A stretch of DNA of 64,000 nucleotides from Flagellimonas beolgyonensis (GCF_003992615.1 NZ_RZMY01000013.1:598238-662237); one strand, 5' to 3'. Positions 8,596 through 18,050 are shown, counted from the first letter of the stretch. Numbers and translations are program-made. Notes: generated by a model from the letters alone, not told the origin.

Positions 8596-9318
8596 ATGAC
8601 AACACTAGCAAGATTAGCAATCGCAGTACTCTTATCCCTCTTTGCATCATCCTGTATGATGGATGTGAACTTTGGGAACGGCAAGACCGGAAATGGGGAA
8701 ATTGTGGAAGAAACCAGGGCCGTATCCGAAGATTTTACGGAAGTTTTGGCCTCTGAGGGCATCGATGTCTTCGTGACCCAAGATTCCGAGTTCAAGATAT
8801 CCGTGGAGGCCGACGAGAACATCATCGATCTTATAGGCACTGACATTAGGGATGGTAAATTAAAAATCCATGCCATTGAGAACATTGGCAGGGCCACCAA
8901 AAATGTATATGTTTCCCTACCACGGATAACGGCCCTTAATAGCTCTAGTGGTGCAGACCTAGTGGTACAAAATGTTATCGAATCGGAGAGCATTGAATTG
9001 GATGCCAGCAGTGGTGCAGACCTACGTGTGGAACTACGGGCCAATGAAGTATCTGCCGATGCCAGCAGTGGTGCGGACATCAGAATATCGGGAAGTGCGG
9101 ATATCCTACATGCCGATGCCAGCAGTGGTTCTGACATTAAGGCCAGGGAACTGGAAGTGAAAAGATGTAATGCCGACGCCAGCAGCGGAGCCGATATTTC
9201 GGTGAATGTATCCGAATCCTTGGTGGCCGATGCCAGCAGCGGGGCCGATATTACCTATTCAGGGGAGGCCAGCGTACAAACCAAGAAATCGGTTTCTGGC
9301 AGCGTGCGCAAATACTGA
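8596..9318 (+). CDS. GIN-domain (DUF2807) lipoprotein with DASSGAD repeats
   Basis: A 240-residue lipoprotein: signal peptide with lipobox ASSC (Cys at about 19) and a DUF2807/GIN domain, a right-handed beta-helix. From residue about 115 on, the motif S-S-G-A/S-D recurs six times (NSSSGADL, DASSGADL, DASSGADI, DASSGSDI, DASSGADI, DASSGADI) with 16-20 residues between copies, one per helix turn, forming a stacked ladder. The repeats are also visible in the DNA. Such proteins usually follow PspC genes in Bacteroidota; the role is unknown. Transcription probably ends at the hairpin at 9343. Confidence 0.88.
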   Translation: MTTLARLAIAVLLSLFASSCMMDVNFGNGKTGNGEIVEETRAVSEDFTEVLASEGIDVFVTQDSEFKISVEADENIIDLIGTDIRDGKLKIHAIENIGRATKNVYVSLPRITALNSSSGADLVVQNVIESESIELDASSGADLRVELRANEVSADASSGADIRISGSADILHADASSGSDIKARELEVKRCNADASSGADISVNVSESLVADASSGADITYSGEASVQTKKSVSGSVRKY

Positions 9319-9342
9319 TACAACAACCAATCAAAAAACGAG

Positions 9343-9376
9343 AAGGCCCATTGTAAAATCAATGGGCCTTTGTGTT
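9343..9376 (+). terminator. Hairpin terminator after the PspC/GIN operon
   Basis: Perfect 10-bp stem AAGGCCCATT/AATGGGCCTT (9343-9370) with an 8-nt loop, followed by the T-rich TGTGTTTT. Confidence 0.75.
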
Positions 9377-9429
9377 TTCTTACCCATTTCGATGCGTTAT
9401 CTTAGCTACTCTTTTAATCCAATAGATAA

Positions 9430-10440
9430 ATGCAGTTAACACTCAAAACCTACACCCTTCAATTGGCCCACACCTTTACCATATCCAGGGAATCCCACGA
9501 CACCCAGGATACCTTGATCGTTTGCTTGTCGCACAATGGGAAAACAGGTTACGGGGAGGCCACTTCCAATCCCTATTACGGTATTACCCTAGAAAGTATG
9601 AAGGCCGAAATAGAAGCGGTTCGGGATGCCATTGAAGGTTACGATCTTGATACTCCGGAACAGTTTTACTTGCACTTGGAGTCCCTAAAACTTCAAAATT
9701 TTACGCTTTGCGCACTGGACTTGGCTGCCAATGACCTTTATGGGAAGCTAAAAGGCCAACCACTTTACCAAATTTGGGGTACGACCAACGAACAGTATCC
9801 CGTCACCAATTATACCATTGGCATCGATACCATTGAAAAAATGGTCGAAAAACTTCAAGAAAAACCATGGCCGGTATATAAAATAAAATTGGGGACAAAA
9901 AATGATGTCGCCATCGTGAGGGAACTCCGCAAGCATACCGATAGTATTTTCCGTATAGATGCCAACTGTGCTTGGACAGCTGAAGAAACCATAAAAAATG
10001 TACCCTTGCTCAAAGCGCTTGGTGTGGAATTTTTGGAACAGCCCCTTAAGGCCGATAATTGGGAAGGTATGGCCAAAGTCAAAGAACAGTGCGAATTGCC
10101 CGTGATTGCAGATGAGAGTTGTATTGTTGAAAGCGATGTGGAAAAATGCGGTCCCTATTTCGATGGCATCAATATAAAGTTGACCAAATGCGGTGGGTTG
10201 ACCCCCGCTAGGCGCATGATCCAAAAAGGAAAGGAACTGGGCCTTAAAATTATGGTGGGTTGCATGACAGAATCCAGCGTGGGCATTTCGGCCATTGCCC
10301 AATTATTGCCCCAATTGGATTTTGTGGATATGGATGGTGCCATGCTTTTAAAAAAGGATATCGCCAAGGGCGTGACTATTTTGGAAGGCGGCAAGGTCGT
10401 ATTTCCAACGCTTCCGGGGAGCGGCATTGAACTATTGTAA
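9430..10440 (+). CDS. Dipeptide epimerase (L-Ala-D/L-Glu epimerase type, enolase superfamily)
   Basis: A 336-residue enolase-superfamily enzyme of the muconate-lactonising subgroup. Catalytic lysines are in K151-I-K153 and at K250/K253 (NIKLTKCGG), metal ligands at D177 (RIDANCAW), E203 (FLEQPL) and D228 (IADES). The D300-M-D302 motif near the C-terminus is the signature that binds the free amino group of a dipeptide, which points to epimerisation of L-Ala-D/L-Glu-like dipeptides, as in recycling of murein peptides. Its TAA overlaps the ATG of the next gene by one base, so both enzymes are translationally coupled. Confidence 0.9.
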   Translation: MQLTLKTYTLQLAHTFTISRESHDTQDTLIVCLSHNGKTGYGEATSNPYYGITLESMKAEIEAVRDAIEGYDLDTPEQFYLHLESLKLQNFTLCALDLAANDLYGKLKGQPLYQIWGTTNEQYPVTNYTIGIDTIEKMVEKLQEKPWPVYKIKLGTKNDVAIVRELRKHTDSIFRIDANCAWTAEETIKNVPLLKALGVEFLEQPLKADNWEGMAKVKEQCELPVIADESCIVESDVEKCGPYFDGINIKLTKCGGLTPARRMIQKGKELGLKIMVGCMTESSVGISAIAQLLPQLDFVDMDGAMLLKKDIAKGVTILEGGKVVFPTLPGSGIELL

Positions 10441-11486
10441 TGGCATTTCCCATAGACCATATCCCGGACCGTCAGGTTTATATCGATGGTAAACCCCACT
10501 TGTATTTTGGGGGCACGGCTTATCTCGGTGTTCAGAACCATCCGGAATTTATAGAAATCTTTACCAAGAACATCCGCACCTATGGTTTGCAGTATGGGGC
10601 ATCTCGACGCTCCAATGTGTTTTTGCCCGTATATGCCCAAGCTGAACAGTTTTTGGCCGATTGGGTGGGCAGTGAAGCCTGCATTACATTGTCTTCCGGG
10701 TATTTGGCGGCCCAATCGGTCATTCAAAAACTACTGGATGAAGGCCATGTGCTCTTCGCTGCCCCGAATGCCCACACCGCACTGCTACGGCCAGGAGTAA
10801 CCTCAGCTTCCAATTATGGGGAACTTAAAACGCTATTGGAATTGGAAATTGACAAAAACACAGCTGCACCGGTGCTTCTTTTTGACACCATTGACTTTTC
10901 TGGCCAGCATTTTCCGGATTTTGACGGACTGCAATCTCTTCCATTGGACAAATTGATTTTGGTCGGCGACGATTCCCACGGTATTGGAGTTGTAGGTGAG
11001 GAAGGAAACGGTTGTTTTGGCTATTTGCAAAAATTGGGGCCAGCCGAATTGTTGGTCTGCGGTTCCCTGGGCAAAGGTATGGGCATCCAAGCTGGAGCGA
11101 TATTTGGAACAGGTTCCATGGTTCAGAAATTAAGAAATACTTCGTTTTATGGCGGGGCAAGTCCTGCCCTACCCGCTTTTATGGGTACGTTGTTGGAGAC
11201 AAGGGAATTGTATCAAAAACAAAGAGCCAAACTCATGGAAAACTATGCCCTATTCCGAAACAATATCGACAAACCATCTTTTTTCAACCATTTGGAGGGG
11301 CATCCCACTTTTGAATTTGTGGATGCAGAGCTCGCGAAGTCGCTAGAAAGCAATGGTATTGTTTTTACCAACTTCACCTACCCCGACGAGAATGGGCCTT
11401 TGGTTAGCAGATTGGTATTGAGTGCCTACCATAAAAAAGAGGATGTTCTACAATTGGCAAATTGCTTGAACACCCTCTTGTCTTAA
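10440..11486 (+). CDS. Fold-type I PLP enzyme, alpha-oxoamine synthase/aminotransferase-like
   Basis: A 348-residue PLP-dependent enzyme resembling 8-amino-7-oxononanoate synthase and glycine C-acetyltransferase. The Schiff-base lysine is K212 in the CGSLGKGMG segment, and the D-D-S-H-G-x-G cofactor motif is at 177-183. It is shorter than genuine BioF or Kbl (about 385-400) and lacks their full N-terminal arm, so the reaction cannot be assigned. The start codon ATG at 10440 overlaps the stop of the dipeptide epimerase, suggesting the two act in one pathway for amino acids released from peptides. Confidence 0.82.
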   Translation: MAFPIDHIPDRQVYIDGKPHLYFGGTAYLGVQNHPEFIEIFTKNIRTYGLQYGASRRSNVFLPVYAQAEQFLADWVGSEACITLSSGYLAAQSVIQKLLDEGHVLFAAPNAHTALLRPGVTSASNYGELKTLLELEIDKNTAAPVLLFDTIDFSGQHFPDFDGLQSLPLDKLILVGDDSHGIGVVGEEGNGCFGYLQKLGPAELLVCGSLGKGMGIQAGAIFGTGSMVQKLRNTSFYGGASPALPAFMGTLLETRELYQKQRAKLMENYALFRNNIDKPSFFNHLEGHPTFEFVDAELAKSLESNGIVFTNFTYPDENGPLVSRLVLSAYHKKEDVLQLANCLNTLLS

Positions 11487-11503
11487 AGGATTGTTGCTAA
11501 TTT

Positions 11504-12985
11504 CTATTCATCCCACCAAACAGGTGTAACCGGTGTTTGTTGATTGGCCAAAACATTGGCCTCGTTTCGGGTCAACTCCGTATCAGGGTAATTGGCTCTT
11601 CGGAACCATTGTCCAAAGAATTCATTATCGGCACTGTCTTCTTCACTACGTATTTGTAGACCGGTAAAGACCTCATCCGAAAAATCATATCTTCTGTAAT
11701 CCACAAAAGTTTCCGGGTTCAAGAAGTTATGGATGTATTTTTCCTTCATGATATGGTGCAACATCAAGGCTCCTTCCCCTACGTCGATTGCGGCATCGGC
11801 CATATAATCGGTACCATCCACGCCATACATATCCATACTCGCAGCAATACCATCCATATAGGCCGTATATGCCGTGGCATTGGAACCAACGCTAGTACTG
11901 GTTCCACCGTTGGCCAAGAAGGCTGCCTCTGCCTTAATGAACAAAACCTCTGCATACGTGATCAACATCAATGGCGAGTCTACACTGGTATAGAAACCAT
12001 CGGTTCTAAACCTGGCATTGGCATCGGTGCCATCGGGTGCCAAACCGCCACCACCACTGACGAATCCTTTGTATTCGGCCTCGTCGCCATTTTGGGCGAA
12101 CAGGGGCAATCTAGGATCAATTTCGACCAAGCCACCAACAAACGGATAGTAATCTCCATTCATGGAGCTTACTAATTGACTGGCAATATCATTACTCAAG
12201 TTACCTGTGTTTCTTGCCAAAACTTCGGACGAATACCACGGATTGATGTTCTTTTCATCATAATACATGGCAAAATTGTCGTCGTTGGACGTAAATCCGT
12301 TGTCCACCGTGGCCAAAACATCCGCAGCGGAAACGATTCCCTTGTTCACCAAATGCAATTGGTAACGTGCCTTTAAGGAATAGGCCGCTCTTAGCCACTT
12401 GTCGGTATCCCCTCCATAAATCAGATCTGATGAACCAAGCTCGAAACCAGAGTTATCGGCCCCATTCAATTTTGCAATGGCCCCATCCAAAAGAGCAAAA
12501 ATCTCCGTGTAGATGGATTCTTGGGTATCAAAAGTGGCAAAATTGTTATCAGGACCCTCACTGGCCGAGGAATATGGAATGTTATCCCAGGTATCGGTAG
12601 CTATGCCCAGATTGGCTGCGATCAATATATCGGCTATACCATCGATATGCGTTGCATTGGTTTCTACAGCCTTCAACTTTACGGCTTGTAGGTTGGGCAA
12701 AACGTACAGATACACCTGGCTCCAAAGACCACTGGCCGAAGTTTGGCCCGCGGCACCGCCCCCAGCCGAAACAAAGTTTTGAACGTAGTTTCCAAAAGCA
12801 AGTTCAGCGGATCGTTGTCCTTCCATGGTGCTGTGGATCACCGGTGCCATGAGGTCCTGCATACGAAGGTCCTCCAAGGTGGCCGTATTGGAAGGCGTGT
12901 TCACATCAAAATAATCTTCGCTACATCCCACGAAAGTTGCCGTGGCACAGAGCAGAAAAACCTTTATTTTATTTATTTTCTTCAT
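11504..12985 (-). CDS. SusD/RagB family nutrient-binding lipoprotein (SusD-like_2 type)
   Basis: A 493-residue surface lipoprotein with signal peptide and lipobox FVGC (Cys about 21 from the ATG at 12985). A longer frame to 13006 exists but starts inside the susC end; the ATG preceded by A-rich AAAAAAAGAACT fits better. Sequence features are the SEDYFDVNTPSNT start of mature protein, TPR-like helices (WLRAAYSLKARYQLHL) and a C-terminal SusD fold (LMLITYAEVLFIKAEAAFLANGG, WFRRANYPDTE). It lies 10 bp downstream of susC. Together they form an outer-membrane importer; no glycosidase or peptidase is adjacent, so the cargo is open. Confidence 0.92.
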   Translation of the reverse strand: MKKINKIKVFLLCATATFVGCSEDYFDVNTPSNTATLEDLRMQDLMAPVIHSTMEGQRSAELAFGNYVQNFVSAGGGAAGQTSASGLWSQVYLYVLPNLQAVKLKAVETNATHIDGIADILIAANLGIATDTWDNIPYSSASEGPDNNFATFDTQESIYTEIFALLDGAIAKLNGADNSGFELGSSDLIYGGDTDKWLRAAYSLKARYQLHLVNKGIVSAADVLATVDNGFTSNDDNFAMYYDEKNINPWYSSEVLARNTGNLSNDIASQLVSSMNGDYYPFVGGLVEIDPRLPLFAQNGDEAEYKGFVSGGGGLAPDGTDANARFRTDGFYTSVDSPLMLITYAEVLFIKAEAAFLANGGTSTSVGSNATAYTAYMDGIAASMDMYGVDGTDYMADAAIDVGEGALMLHHIMKEKYIHNFLNPETFVDYRRYDFSDEVFTGLQIRSEEDSADNEFFGQWFRRANYPDTELTRNEANVLANQQTPVTPVWWDE

Positions 12986-12995
12986 AGTTCTTTTT

Positions 12996-15900
12996 TTAAA
13001 ATGCAATGTTCAATCCCAATGAAAAGCTTTCAGCCAATGGGATGTTCAATCCTGTAAAACCATATACGTTGCTTCCTGCACTGTATTGGTTACCTTCCGG
13101 ATCGTATCCGTCAAAAGGAGTCCAAAGCAAAATGTTGTTGGCATTGGCCGAAACACTGACCTTGTCCAAACTGAAATTTTTGATCAAGCTGGTCGGGAAA
13201 TCATAGGACAAAGAAATGTTACGGATCTTCAACCAAGAGGCATCCTGAACCAAAACTTCGGAAGCCCTGTTGTATACACTTGAATTACGATAGTAGTTTT
13301 GGTCGATCAGGGCTTCGGTAGTGTTGGGTATAAACCCTCCGTTACCATCATCCATTACGCCGTCCAAAACCACATTCACATCCCGTTGCAAGGTACTGGC
13401 CAAGATTCCATTTCTGATGGAGTTTCGTTGTCCGGCATCGTAAAGATCCCCGCCTTTTTTCCATTCCAATAGGAAATTCAAACCAACTCCCTTATACTTT
13501 AGGTTACTGCCAATGGATGCAATGAAATCAGGGAACGCGTTGCCCACGATCACCCTTTCGTCCAAATTAATGGAAGGATATCCGTCCGGACCGATATAGC
13601 GCTCACCATTTTCATACCGCCATTTGTAGCCGTACAGATTTCCCATTTTATCGCCGGCCCTTACTTCGGAGGTTACTCCCGCAAATCCGGAATCGGCAAA
13701 GATTATGGCTTCGATATCATCAGGAATTTCAAGTACCTCGCCCTCACTGGTAGACCAGTTTAGAATCAACTCCCATCGCAGATCTTCATTACGGATCACA
13801 TCCGCACTCACCAACAATTCATGTCCGAAGACCTTGTAATCCCCTGCATTTCTTGTGATACCTGAAAGACCTGAGGAATAGGCGGTACCAACCGTAAAAA
13901 TCTGATCCTTCACCCTTGTATTATAGTAGGCATAGTCCACACGGATGCGATTATCCAAAAACCGTAAATCCGCACCCAATTCTGTGGATTGGTTTCGTTC
14001 CGGTTTAATGTTTACATCACCCAAAAGCGTACTTCTTCTGTAGCCACCAACACCTCCGAACGGAAAATCGCCATCCACTACAAAGTATTGGCCCACATCC
14101 CCAAAGCCGGGTCCTTTACCCACTTCGGCCCAAGATGCCCTTAGTTTTCCAAAGGAGAATAGATCGTTGTCGCCAAAAAGGTCGGATACATCATACGCCA
14201 AGCTCACTGATGGATAAAAGAACGACCTATTTTCTTTGGGCAGTGTTGATATCCAGTCGTTTCTACCTGTTAGTGAAAGGAAAAGTTTGTCCTTATATCC
14301 AAATTTTAGTTCACCAAACACACCTACCGTTCTATTTTGAATAATGTTTTTGGTAATGAAGAAATTGGTGGTGTTTCCGATTTCGTTTACACCTGGAACG
14401 TTCAAACCTTCGCCCCTGGCTTCCAAATACGTTCGCTTGGTGTCCGAAAGTTGATGACCCAAGGTTAGGTCCGTGGTAAAATCTTCGGACCAAGCCTTGT
14501 TCATGGCAACCAAGAAGTTGGATTCCAACCCCGTGAAATTGATGTTTTGTTCCAAAATGAAACCACCCACTTGCGACCCACCATCCAAATCGGGCCCTAC
14601 ATAACGATTACGGGCATCGGAATAGTTGTCGATCTGTGCTGCATAGGTTATGGTCATCCAATCTTTTGGGGACCAGGTAAGGGTGGTGTTTCCTATCCAA
14701 CGGTTTACATCGTCTTCGAGGTTACTGGTTTCCATCAAATATCTTGGGTTGTCAATAATACCGAAGGAATAATCCCTTTCGCTTCCATCGGGATTTCTAT
14801 AATCATTGATTGGGAAAGTACCGGAGTAATAGGACAATGCACTCATGACCGATTTATCACCTCCATTGGCCCTTCTTCCCCCAGAATTGGTAAAGGCTAC
14901 GGAACCATCAATGTTAAAATTGTCTGTCACCTTGTAGCCGGCCTTCAACCTAAAGTTGGTCTTTTTATAGTCGGTATTGGGCAATATCCCCTGTTCGCTA
15001 TTGTTACCTACGGAAAAATAATAGTTCAACCGTTCGCCCGCACCGCTCAAATTGAGGTTGAGCTGCGAATTGAACCCTGTTCTGAAGATATCGTAGGGAC
15101 TATAAAATCTATCATTGGAAAGATCCACAATATTGCCATCTCCCAAATCGTAGGAATCCAATGCGTATTCAGGACCCCAAGAATAGAAGGAAGTGGCGTT
15201 TTGCACCCTGTTGAATCCAGTGTCGGAATCTGGATCATAAAGTGTTCGTGGAGCTCCATTGAAACCTTCCCGATAGGTAGTCTGTAAAGGTGGGGTGGTT
15301 TTTACATCCCTGAAGGTTGTAGAGGCCGTAATATTGATCTTGGCCTTCCCCTGCTTACCTTTTTTGGTGGTGATCACAATGGCACCGTTGGATGCCCTCA
15401 CCCCATAAAGTGCGGTAGCGGCAGCACCTTTCAATACGTTGAAACTTTCGATATCCTCGGGGTTCAAGTCCATGGCCCGGTTGGAGAACGCAAACTGCTC
15501 CGAACTACTGGGCGAGTTGGAACCAGCACTTGGCCGCACTTCCCCCGCAAATGTATCGTTGTTCAATGCAAGACCATCCACAATGATCAAGGGCTGGTTG
15601 CTTCTGTTCGGATTGATGGACGTGACCCCACGAATCAAAATATCCACACCGCCACCTGAGGTCCCGGATGAACGATTGATCTGCACACCTGCCACACGTC
15701 CTTGTAGACTTTCAATCGGGTTGGCCTGGCCCACCAAATTGAGGTCCTCCGTGTTCACTTTGGTCACGGAATAGCCCAAAGACTTTTGCTTTTGTTCCAC
15801 ACCGAAGGCAGTGACCACTACTTCATCCAGAAGTGTGGAATCTTCTTCCAGAACCACGTTGATGGTGGTTGCCGAACCTACGGTTACTTCTTTTGGCTTC

Positions 15901-16118
15901 ATTCCCAAATAGGAATAGCGAAGCACTTGCCCACTCGAGGCATTGATGGTGTAGTTTCCATCAAAATCGGTTGTTGCCCCAATGTTTGTACCGGCCACTA
16001 CGATGGTAACCCCAGGTAATGGTGTTCCCGATGTATCGGAAACCGTACCTGAAATAGTCTGCCCAAATGCAGTAACACAAGAAAACAGAGCAACAATTGT
16101 TAAAAAAATGTTTCTCAT
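12996..16118 (-). CDS. SusC/RagA family TonB-linked outer-membrane transporter
   Basis: A 1040-residue TonB-dependent barrel with signal peptide ending at FGQ, a carboxypeptidase-regulatory-like domain (about 21-100, ISGTVSDTSGTPLPGV), the linker DEVVVTAFG, and a plug with the SusC signatures LQGRVAGVQI and LKGAAATALYGVRASNGAI. The C-terminus ends in a strand closing with phenylalanine (SLGLNIAF), as expected for BAM-inserted barrels. It forms a complex with the SusD-like lipoprotein encoded 10 bp downstream and is energised by TonB-ExbBD. No SusR-like or ECF regulator is next to it. A 22-bp palindrome lies in its promoter region. Confidence 0.95.
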   Translation of the reverse strand: MRNIFLTIVALFSCVTAFGQTISGTVSDTSGTPLPGVTIVVAGTNIGATTDFDGNYTINASSGQVLRYSYLGMKPKEVTVGSATTINVVLEEDSTLLDEVVVTAFGVEQKQKSLGYSVTKVNTEDLNLVGQANPIESLQGRVAGVQINRSSGTSGGGVDILIRGVTSINPNRSNQPLIIVDGLALNNDTFAGEVRPSAGSNSPSSSEQFAFSNRAMDLNPEDIESFNVLKGAAATALYGVRASNGAIVITTKKGKQGKAKINITASTTFRDVKTTPPLQTTYREGFNGAPRTLYDPDSDTGFNRVQNATSFYSWGPEYALDSYDLGDGNIVDLSNDRFYSPYDIFRTGFNSQLNLNLSGAGERLNYYFSVGNNSEQGILPNTDYKKTNFRLKAGYKVTDNFNIDGSVAFTNSGGRRANGGDKSVMSALSYYSGTFPINDYRNPDGSERDYSFGIIDNPRYLMETSNLEDDVNRWIGNTTLTWSPKDWMTITYAAQIDNYSDARNRYVGPDLDGGSQVGGFILEQNINFTGLESNFLVAMNKAWSEDFTTDLTLGHQLSDTKRTYLEARGEGLNVPGVNEIGNTTNFFITKNIIQNRTVGVFGELKFGYKDKLFLSLTGRNDWISTLPKENRSFFYPSVSLAYDVSDLFGDNDLFSFGKLRASWAEVGKGPGFGDVGQYFVVDGDFPFGGVGGYRRSTLLGDVNIKPERNQSTELGADLRFLDNRIRVDYAYYNTRVKDQIFTVGTAYSSGLSGITRNAGDYKVFGHELLVSADVIRNEDLRWELILNWSTSEGEVLEIPDDIEAIIFADSGFAGVTSEVRAGDKMGNLYGYKWRYENGERYIGPDGYPSINLDERVIVGNAFPDFIASIGSNLKYKGVGLNFLLEWKKGGDLYDAGQRNSIRNGILASTLQRDVNVVLDGVMDDGNGGFIPNTTEALIDQNYYRNSSVYNRASEVLVQDASWLKIRNISLSYDFPTSLIKNFSLDKVSVSANANNILLWTPFDGYDPEGNQYSAGSNVYGFTGLNIPLAESFSLGLNIAF

Positions 16119-16170
16119 TGATTTAAGTTGTTAATGAAATCGAAATTTGTTCATAATTTTTTACATTTCA

Positions 16171-16192
16171 AACAATTATAACGTTAATTGTT
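16171..16192. promoter_or_regulatory. 22-bp palindrome between susC and the lipocalin-like gene
   Basis: AACAATTA-TAACGT-TAATTGTT is a perfect palindrome located 53 bp upstream of the susC start and 219 bp upstream of the divergent gene. The symmetry and place fit an operator for a dimeric regulator, but AT-rich palindromes also occur by chance. The remainder of this 292-bp intergenic region shows only AT-rich sequence. Confidence 0.4.
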
Positions 16193-16410
16193 ATTTTTAT
16201 AAAAATATGAAGTAAATTTCGAAATATCCTCAACAAGTCCACACCTCTATTGATAATGATTTTATGCTCCCCAGTAAATCATGTTTATAGAAATAATCTT
16301 TTTTAAAATCAGTGTTTATTTTTTGTTAAAGTTTTAACTTTAAAAAGTTAATATTTTCAAAATATATTACTATCTTTTGTTTATTCTTTAATCCCATTAA
16401 CTCGTTCGTT

Positions 16411-16854
16411 ATGAAAAAAACATTCTTAGTCCTTGCTTGCTTTGTTTTCTTCTTGATTGCGGGAAGCTTTAGTGGACCAGTGCAACATGCCCCGTCTTTA
16501 GAGGGAACTTGGGAGCTGCAAAGTTTTTACAATTACGATGGGCAAAATATAATTGACACTGTTAAAAAAGCCGATGGCTACAGACAGGTTAAAATGTATT
16601 CCAAGGGAAAAATCATGTGGACCCGTTATGTGCCCGATGAACCCAATGGAAGGTTCGGATATGGTTCCTACAAAGTTTCCGACGGCATGTTGATGGAAAC
16701 CATTGAATATGGTGATGCTGAAATGATGAAGGCTTTGGATACCATGCGCCTTTTTTCCTTCGAACTGGTTCTTGGGGAGGATACCTTTAGCCAAATAACG
16801 GTTGACAACGATGGCAATCGAACATTTTCAGAAAACTACAGACGGATTGATTGA
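16411..16854 (+). CDS. Lipocalin-like exported protein (147 aa)
   Basis: A 147-residue protein with a hydrophobic signal peptide (FLVLACFVFFLIAGSFS). The mature part begins SLEGTWELQSFYNYDG, a GxW lipocalin-like start, and contains GYRQVKMYSKGKIMWTRY and GYGSYKVSDG strands. This matches the lipocalin-like proteins of Bacteroidota with no known ligand. Single gene, followed 17 bp later by a strong hairpin shared with the convergent trxB. Confidence 0.75.
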   Translation: MKKTFLVLACFVFFLIAGSFSGPVQHAPSLEGTWELQSFYNYDGQNIIDTVKKADGYRQVKMYSKGKIMWTRYVPDEPNGRFGYGSYKVSDGMLMETIEYGDAEMMKALDTMRLFSFELVLGEDTFSQITVDNDGNRTFSENYRRID

Positions 16855-16870
16855 GTTAGCATTCCTTCAA

Positions 16871-16901
16871 AAAAAAGGCACTGATGTTCAGTGCCTTTTT
16901 T
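16871..16901. terminator. Bidirectional hairpin terminator
   Basis: Stem GGCACTGA/TCAGTGCC with loop TGT, preceded by an A-run and followed by TTTTTT; lies between convergent genes ending at 16854 and 16921. Confidence 0.9.
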
Positions 16902-16920
16902 AGTTTGAGTCCTATTCGGA

Positions 16921-17889
16921 TTACGATGTCAACATTTCCTTGCTTTCCACTGCAGCAAGATAACGTTCGGCATCCAAGGCTGCCATACAACCTGTTCCGG
17001 CTGCCGTAACCGCCTGACGGTAAATCTTGTCTTGGGCATCCCCGCTGGCAAAAACCCCTGGCTTATTGGTTTTGGTCGACTTTGGCTGGGTAATGATGTA
17101 GCCCGTTTCATCCATATCCAACTGACCTTTAAAAATATCTGTATTGGGTTTGTGCCCAATGGCAATAAAGAGGCCTGTAACCGAAATCTCTGATTTTTCG
17201 TTGGTTTGGTTGTTCACAATTCGAAGACCCTCTACCACTTGATCTCCCAAAACCTCATCCACTTCAGTGTTGTACAAAATCTCGATATTCTCTATACTGT
17301 TCACCCTATGTTGCATGGCTTTGGAAGCACGCATATGGTCTTTGCGCACCAACATGGTCACCTTTTTACAAATATTGGCCAAATAGGATGCTTCCTCGGC
17401 AGCGGTATCGCCAGCTCCAACAATCGCCACTTCCTGACCTTTATAAAAAAATCCGTCGCAAACTGCACACGCTGAAACTCCTCCGCCCCGTAGTCGTTGT
17501 TCGCTGGGTATATTCAAGTATTTTGCTGTTGCCCCTGTTGAAATGATCACGGTTTCCGCTTCAATTTGCTTGGAGTCGTCAATGGTCACTTTATGGATAC
17601 CACCAACTTCATCACTAAAAGTTGCGGCGGTTACCATACCGATTCGCACATCCGTACCAAATCGCTCAGCTTGTTGTTGCAATTGAATCATCATGGTTGG
17701 GCCATCTATTCCTTCGGGGTATCCGGGAAAATTATCCACTTCTGTAGTGGTAGTCAACTGGCCACCTGGTTCCATTCCTGTATAAAGTACAGGTTTTAAA
17801 TCGGCTCGTGAAGCATAAATGGCCGCAGTATATCCTGCAGGCCCAGAGCCGATGATCAATGTTTTTACTCGTTCCACTTGTTCTGACAT
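16921..17889 (-). CDS. trxB: Thioredoxin-disulfide reductase
   Basis: A 322-residue flavoprotein that reduces thioredoxin with NADPH in the cytoplasm. The FAD-binding G14-S-G-P-A-G motif, the redox-active C141-A-V-C144-D site, the NADP-binding VGAGDTAAEEASYL segment and the C-terminal GVFASGDAQDKIYRQ FAD motif are all present and in the order of bacterial TrxB. Length is typical. It is monocistronic; a structured RNA candidate ends 130 bp upstream, with its terminator insulating trxB, so trxB must have its own promoter (a TACTTTTG box lies at 17928-17921 on the minus strand). Confidence 0.97.
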   Translation of the reverse strand: MSEQVERVKTLIIGSGPAGYTAAIYASRADLKPVLYTGMEPGGQLTTTTEVDNFPGYPEGIDGPTMMIQLQQQAERFGTDVRIGMVTAATFSDEVGGIHKVTIDDSKQIEAETVIISTGATAKYLNIPSEQRLRGGGVSACAVCDGFFYKGQEVAIVGAGDTAAEEASYLANICKKVTMLVRKDHMRASKAMQHRVNSIENIEILYNTEVDEVLGDQVVEGLRIVNNQTNEKSEISVTGLFIAIGHKPNTDIFKGQLDMDETGYIITQPKSTKTNKPGVFASGDAQDKIYRQAVTAAGTGCMAALDAERYLAAVESKEMLTS

Positions 17890-18018
17890 ATCAATATTCT
17901 TCCACTGTTCAACAATCTAACAAAAGTAGGTTTTTTGGCAAAAACCTTACACTTACAAAACAATAGGTTTTCTTAAAAGATGTGAACAATTTTCAGTGCC
18001 TTGAGCGGAAACACGCAT

Positions 18019-18050
18019 AAAAAAAGGAGCCGAAGAATGGCTCCTTTTTT
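18019..18050. terminator. Hairpin terminator ending the structured RNA
   Basis: Stem GGAGCC/GGCTCC (18026-18044) with a 7-nt loop, A-run on one side and T-run on the other, so it can act in both directions; on the minus strand it closes the RNA candidate ahead of trxB. Confidence 0.85.

Noticed and set aside
14547..15287. 246-codon plus-strand frame opposite susC
   Set aside because: Isoleucine/glycine-rich antisense frame produced by codon bias of the SusC coding strand; no start context.
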